Assembly: GCF_023278565.1 (NCBI RefSeq)
Contig: NC_064679.1
Span: forward strand, 2,294,001-2,358,000
Origin: Colletotrichum lupini
Lineage: Eukaryota > Ascomycota > Sordariomycetes > Glomerellales > Glomerellaceae
DNA length: 64,000 nucleotides
Reading direction: 5' to 3'
Part shown: positions 59,901 to 64,000 of the stretch, in pieces
Numbering within the stretch: position 1 is the stretch's first letter
Layout of the letters: each line of letters opens with the position of its first letter
Notes under the pieces: generated by a model
Told to the model about the DNA's origin: nothing
Seen by the model: the letters and a program-made list of their open reading frames with translations, nothing else
Databases searched by the model: none
Program-made: the position numbers and the translations under genes

Positions 59901-61762
59901 AGCACTTGGATGATAGAGTGCGTATCTGGCATGCTTCTCGATGATCTTTCTCTTTCCATAGAGCGTGAGAATCTCCATAATGCTACCCATAGCATTGATG
60001 AGAATGGTGTAGAATATCAGAAGATTACGCTTGTAGAGACTGGAAGAGTTTGGTGCCAAGTTGTAAAAGATGCTTGAGATAATGAGAGATTCGAAGAAAT
60101 TGGTCGTCAACATTGTGATGGGCATCCACGGCTCGCTAATCAGTAGTTTGAAGCTGCGCCACAGATTGAGGCTGATTTGCTGCACGTAGGACAACGTATA
60201 TGGTGACGAAGATCGCTGCGCTTTGGACTGATGCGCTCGTCGAGTGGCCGAAAACTTCTTGTGCGTATCTCCGCCAAAAGGGTACTGCTGCTCGAACGAA
60301 TCGATCTCCTCCAACAGGTTTCGGCGGTGCTGGCTATCTTTCCAAGCTTGAGCAAACTCTTCAGGACTCCGCGGCGGTGTTCGGCCTTTCCACTCGGGTT
60401 GCACAATTCTCTCGGAAGAGCTTGTCATTGAAGTCAGGAAGTCGGCAGTGGTCTTCTGCTCCGGACACAGGAAACCAAGATTTTCGAAATAGGCTTTCGC
60501 ATCGGTGGATTTCCCGAAGAAGATCTGGCGGCCTTCGTAAAGGACGATGACTTTGTCAAAAAGCTGTCCATATGATGAGTAACGAAACACCCCAGCGGCG
60601 AAAATAAGCATTTAGCGATAAAAGCAAGAATGGCAGAGCAGGGGAACAAGAGATAAAACTTACTTCATAGGCTTCCTGGGGTGCTTGGTAAATGGCCACA
60701 GAGGAGCTGCAACCGAAAACGTCTGCCTGCATGCGGAGGGTTCGACAGAACTCGATTGCATTGGCAGAATCGAGACCTCGCGTGCTATTGTCCCAGCATT
60801 GAAGAGGAGAATAGCTCAAGACGGCCTCCGCGATACTGACCCTCTTCCGCTCGCCTCCGCTAACCCCTACGAAGATTTAGTCTAGGTTGCCTTAGAGTTA
60901 TCAAAGACGCGAGCTCCTCACCACGGACAAAGTCGTCTCCAACCCGCGTTTCCTTCGTGTGTGAGATACCCAAAAGTGCCATGACGACGTCACGAAGGTG
61001 CTCCGCGTACTGCTGCTCAGAGATTCCATGCGGAAGTTCCATATTCTGGGGGCACCGTGCGCGAGCTGCAAAGTAGAGGGTTTCCCCGACAGTTAGGTAG
61101 GGAAAGTGATGGTCGAATTCTGCAGTGTAGATTGCTTCTCCTTTGAACGATGTTTTCATCTCTTTCGGGGAGATGCCTTGATAGTTAATGGTTGCTCCAT
61201 CAGCGATATAGAAACCGTGGGTCTCGCCAGCGATAGTCTTGAGCAACGTTGTACAGCCAGAGCCGGGTGGACCAAGCACCGCAAGCATCTCTCCACTTTG
61301 AATGACGCCTTCCAAGTCGTGCAAAATGTCGATGCGCTGCTTCTTTCCTGAGGACGATAACCAGGAAATTAAGGCGGCAGCCTCCAAAAAGAAGTTGCCA
61401 ACAGTCTTCTGATAGTCCGTAGTCGTTCCCAAGCCATAGACTTGCAAATCCTTAAAAGCAAGACCCACCGTATTGGGTGCATTTCCGAGAAGAGCATTGG
61501 TCTGGAGCCTATAGAAAGCTGCGGCCCATCTTCGAGCGTCGAATTTGTCGCTCTTTGGATCGAGTGTGGCGTCGGATGGCTCAGGAAATAGGTTATGGCC
61601 TCCTCCATGAGACGCCGAGGTTAGGCGCCTAGCCAAGTCATGGACTTCTTCTTCAGCTTCTTCGGCATCTAATAGGATCGGGACGCTTCCGATGCCGTCG
61701 AATGTGGATGCATGGGGTTCATTCGCATGAGGACCGGGGTCCAAGATCGCGGGTGCCGGCAT
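56901..61762 (-). CDS. PDR-type full-size ABC transporter (ABCG subfamily)
   Basis: Seven exons on the minus strand: 61762-60922, 60866-60664, 60563-59028, 58966-58016, 57952-57719, 57646-57417 and 57327-56901. Introns are 55-99 nt, all GT-AG, and the total is exactly 1473 codons plus stop, the usual PDR length. NBD1 has Walker A GPPGSGCT (164-171), signature VSGGERKR (282-289) and the degenerate CWDN (304-307) normal for PDR pumps. NBD2 has GVSGAGKTS (861-869), LNVEQRKR (966-973) and [13 protein letters not shown]. Six-helix membrane domains follow each NBD in the NBD-TMD-NBD-TMD order, with a cysteine-containing loop before the last helix. Such pumps export azoles, plant defence compounds or own metabolites across the plasma membrane. 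It is divergent from a Zn2Cys6 gene, a likely regulator. Confidence 0.95.
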
Positions 61763-62099
61763 TTTGCAACTATTCTCGGTGCCGGTGGGAGGCAGACTTT
61801 GGGACCACTCGCGTAAGCTCTACACCGTAGACTTATGGTTGGGAGATGTAATTCGGGCTGAATCTTAGTCAGAGTAGATGTGTAGGAAAGATGGAAAAGT
61901 GGACCGTGAAGTGAATCTCTACTATTGACATCCCCAAGTTAAATCATCAAGGAGGTGCCCGGGTCTTTGTATCGTCGACATTGAACAAGTTCTCTTGTCT
62001 CGTGGAAAGAAGAATAGAGAGAGTTTCCATGATTGTGTTTGAAATTCGAATTGAGTTCCATCCGCAATTGTGTGTTGGTGGAGAAGATGCAGGTTGTGT

Positions 62100-62116
62100 T
62101 TTCGGAAAGTGCGAAA
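62100..62116. promoter_or_regulatory. 17-bp dyad, copy 1
   Basis: TTTCGGAAAGTGCGAAA: half-sites TTTCG and CGAAA separated by seven bases. A near-identical copy lies 93 bases downstream. It is a candidate binding site for a dimeric regulator about 340 bases upstream of the pump start. Confidence 0.4.
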
Positions 62117-62129
62117 TGCCGTCGTCGAT

Positions 62130-62145
62130 CCGGAAGGCGTTCCGG
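62130..62145. promoter_or_regulatory. Inverted repeat CCGGAA-N4-TTCCGG
   Basis: A perfect 6-bp inverted repeat with a four-base spacer lies between the two dyad copies. It contains CCG/CGG triplets, the usual half-sites of Zn2Cys6 dimers. Confidence 0.4.
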
Positions 62146-62192
62146 CGAACCGACCATGGCCGGGAAGGAGCGCGCTGAGGACGGTGCCGCAC

Positions 62193-62209
62193 TTTCGGAA
62201 AATGCGAAA
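62193..62209. promoter_or_regulatory. 17-bp dyad, copy 2
   Basis: TTTCGGAAAATGCGAAA matches copy 1 at 16 of 17 positions, with one G/A difference in the spacer. Confidence 0.4.
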
Positions 62210-62861
62210 GACCGATTAGGTGGGTCTGGAGGGCCCATCTTCCACTCAGAGACGAGAACCGCGGCACGTCACAGCTGCGAAGGATGGGAAGAGCGCCGTA
62301 GGCGGTCCCAATTGGGGCAAGGTCAATTCGACGAAGCCAAGCTCGTGGCAGTCCGCGGTCACTCTTCCGAGAAACATGTCCGAACATGCGCCAAGTTCCA
62401 CACCGTTCATGACTCTGAAGTGAGATCGTGTGTGGAGAACCCTACCTAGGCTACACTGGCTTGCAGTTTTGAGGCCCGTAAGGCGCTGGCGCGTGTCATC
62501 CGGTTTCCCCCCATCTTCGACAACAAAAGCTGATCGGTGCGTCCGTATGCACTGAGACCCTTGGATACTCCGAGCCAGTTGCGGCTCTGTCATTTGTATT
62601 CCCTTATCCAAAACCCATCTAGAATCACAGCCTCGGCATTCCACGCGCTGTAGATCGGGACCTTGGTGCCCATGGAGCGGCAAGAAGTTGTGGTTTTGAA
62701 CGGCCTTTCGGTAAGCCCGCATTTTCCATCAAATTCAATTCGAGTATCCCAAGCCCTGCCCGCTTCAAGGTCCTCATCAGGCGATTCTTTGAAGCGTACA
62801 CCCTAGCATAGCTGGGAGCTCTTATGGGTCTGATGGCATGAAACTTACATTTCATTGGTAG

Positions 62862-64000
62862 TGTACGAATTGTCGCAGCAAAAAGGTACGTTGTGCTGTC
62901 AGTCCGCTTGCAACTTGTGCCATGCTTATACCCTCCCAGCTTAGATGTAGTCGTGACACACCCATTTGTGAGCGATGTAGTACATTAGACCTGTCATGCC
63001 AGTACCCTCAGAGAAGGCCTAGGAAACGTACCAAGAGAGAGGCCGATCACCCAAGGTGAGCCTAACTTCAAGCTCTCATCAAATTTAGGCCATTTCAGAA
63101 AAGCACATGACTGACACCCCAACCCCCAGGAGCACTGACAATGCTACTCTGTCACTCATCCTTGACCGTTTAGAACGTATTGAGAATAATCGTCCAGCGT
63201 CAAGTGCCAACCCTACCGCTTCAAGATCATATCATCGACAAGCTTCTGACGAGTCTGGCTCCCCAGAGCCCTACTCACCCCGAGCCCGGGATCGATCGAG
63301 CCACTCGGCTTCACCTCCAAGTCCACCATCTAGGGCCGATGCTAGGAACACACCCTATCACGAGCGGGACATATTACCATCTCTTAGGCCCCATGGATCT
63401 GAAGGCTCGCGCCATCCCGCTGTGCTAGACGTTGCTGCAACTCTTGGTGACACGTTCGATCGTGTGCGAGAGCAAAGACTTCGACGTACCATGGGTCACA
63501 ACACCATGGCAACCGAGGGTATTGACATTTCTCTCGACAAGGCACGAACCTGGATTCACAGTAAGAATTATACGAACTCAGGGCCCCCCGCGACACTGAC
63601 AGTCATGTTAGATTACTTCACCTACAGTCCCACTGAGACATTTCTCAGCCTCGTGGATAGGAAAACTGTTGAATTAATACCAGATATGCTCTTGATGAGG
63701 CATGTCACCATCGACCCCTGCATCCTTATCATTTACTATGTCATTCTGTGGCGGGGATGCTACATCCTGAACACGAGGTCATACCACAGCCCAGACGGCA
63801 GATACGCGCGGAAGCTCTACCTGTGCTGTCTTAGGACTATGCCATGCTGGCAGAAGGAAGCCACCGGTTCGATCACTGATTTTATTGCTGCTATCTTCAT
63901 GGTATACCCCTCTATCACCTCCTTGTACTCGTCTTACGCGCCACGGGTACCGTCACTAAGCAGATCTATAGACCGGCATTGCAGCAGAGTCTTATGACTT
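62862..64000 (+). CDS. Zn2Cys6 fungal transcription factor, 5' exon unresolved and 3' end outside window
   Basis: Visible exons are 62862-62885, 62940-63055 and 63130 to about 63901 or beyond. Introns of 54 nt (GTACGT...CCCAG) and 74 nt (GTGAGC...CTGAC...CCCAG) join frames exactly. The spliced product shows a complete binuclear cluster with spacing C-x2-C-x6-C-x6-C-x2-C-x6-C. It starts CTNCRSKKLRC and is followed by the basic linker RRPRKRTKR and then a short coiled segment ILDRLERIENN. A disordered Ser/Pro region follows, then the start of the fungal-specific regulatory domain (LSLVDRKTVELIP, IDPCILIIYYVI, YLCCL). An acceptor GGTAG just before 62862 implies a small upstream exon that I cannot place. 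A donor GTATAC at 63902 probably opens another intron. It is a nuclear DNA-binding regulator, likely of the divergent pump. Confidence 0.82.

Larger units (their letters stand above)
61763..62861. promoter_or_regulatory. Divergent promoter between ABC transporter and Zn2Cys6 regulator
   Basis: 1.1 kb lies between the two start regions. It contains two 17-bp dyads, an inverted CCGGAA/TTCCGG repeat and a CCGCGG core at 62259-62264. A possible first exon of the regulator may also lie in its last 250 bases. The open frames here look accidental. Confidence 0.5.

Noticed and set aside
62259..62264. CCGCGG as a Pdr1/Pdr3-type response element
   Set aside because: Flanks do not match the yeast TCCGCGGA site and such sites are not established for this group; noted only as a core motif.
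62033..62722. Open frames in the pump-regulator promoter
   Set aside because: They overlap each other on both strands, cover the dyad repeats and show no domain.
1..64000. CRISPR arrays, rRNA genes or bacterial operon features
   Set aside because: None seen; the repeats are LTRs, inverted repeats and RIP-degraded transposons of a fungal genome.

Overview
The window looks like the genome of a filamentous ascomycete (Pezizomycotina, possibly a plant- or insect-associated Sordariomycete). The genes carry short GT-AG introns of about 50-100 nt. The gene set is typical of that group: a fungal seven-helix receptor, a PTH11/rhodopsin-like membrane protein, a GPI-anchored CE4 deacetylase, a PDR-type ABC pump and a Zn2Cys6 regulator. 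About 40 percent of the window is extremely AT-rich DNA in which CpA and TpG are nearly absent while CpG persists. That is the signature of repeat-induced point mutation (RIP), and every such block coincides with a transposon.

Layout. 1-5106: the 3' part of a RIP-inactivated Ty1/copia retrotransposon (copy A). 5107-10673: a non-RIP island with a two-exon GPCR gene (7912-9484). 10674-17390: a full-length copy (B) of the same copia family in the opposite orientation. 17841-19712: a Fot1/pogo-like DNA transposon with GC-rich terminal inverted repeats and a TA target duplication. It is followed by a decayed gene resembling the fungal OTT_1508-like deaminases (about 19730-20383) and a spliced, secreted, cysteine-containing small protein (20768-21572). 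22244-23532: a GPI-anchored chitin deacetylase on the minus strand. 23533-29771: no gene that I can support. 29876-30823: a secreted chymotrypsin/V8-like serine protease. 32093-32443: a small conserved-looking fungal protein. 32444-36419: again gene-poor. 36451-39666: a hAT-like element with an 8-bp target duplication, apparently inserted in the 5' part of a rhodopsin-domain gene whose remaining exons run to 40985. 41182-42342: an aldo-keto reductase. 42766-51951: a second, unrelated 9.2-kb copia element (C) with 177-bp LTRs and an un-RIPed LTR-like island inside it.

53027-64000 is gene-dense. It holds a three-exon amidohydrolase, a lysine-rich orphan, a complete seven-exon PDR-type ABC transporter (1473 residues), and a divergently transcribed Zn2Cys6 transcription factor whose finger is split over tiny exons and which runs off the window. 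The 1.1-kb promoter between pump and regulator holds two near-identical 17-bp dyads and a CCGGAA/TTCCGG inverted repeat, which suggests the regulator controls the pump. The amidohydrolase and the reductase further left could belong to the same detoxification or catabolic programme, but that is inference.

Splice models were derived by hand from donor, acceptor and frame logic. Homology statements come from recognising motifs, not from a database search.
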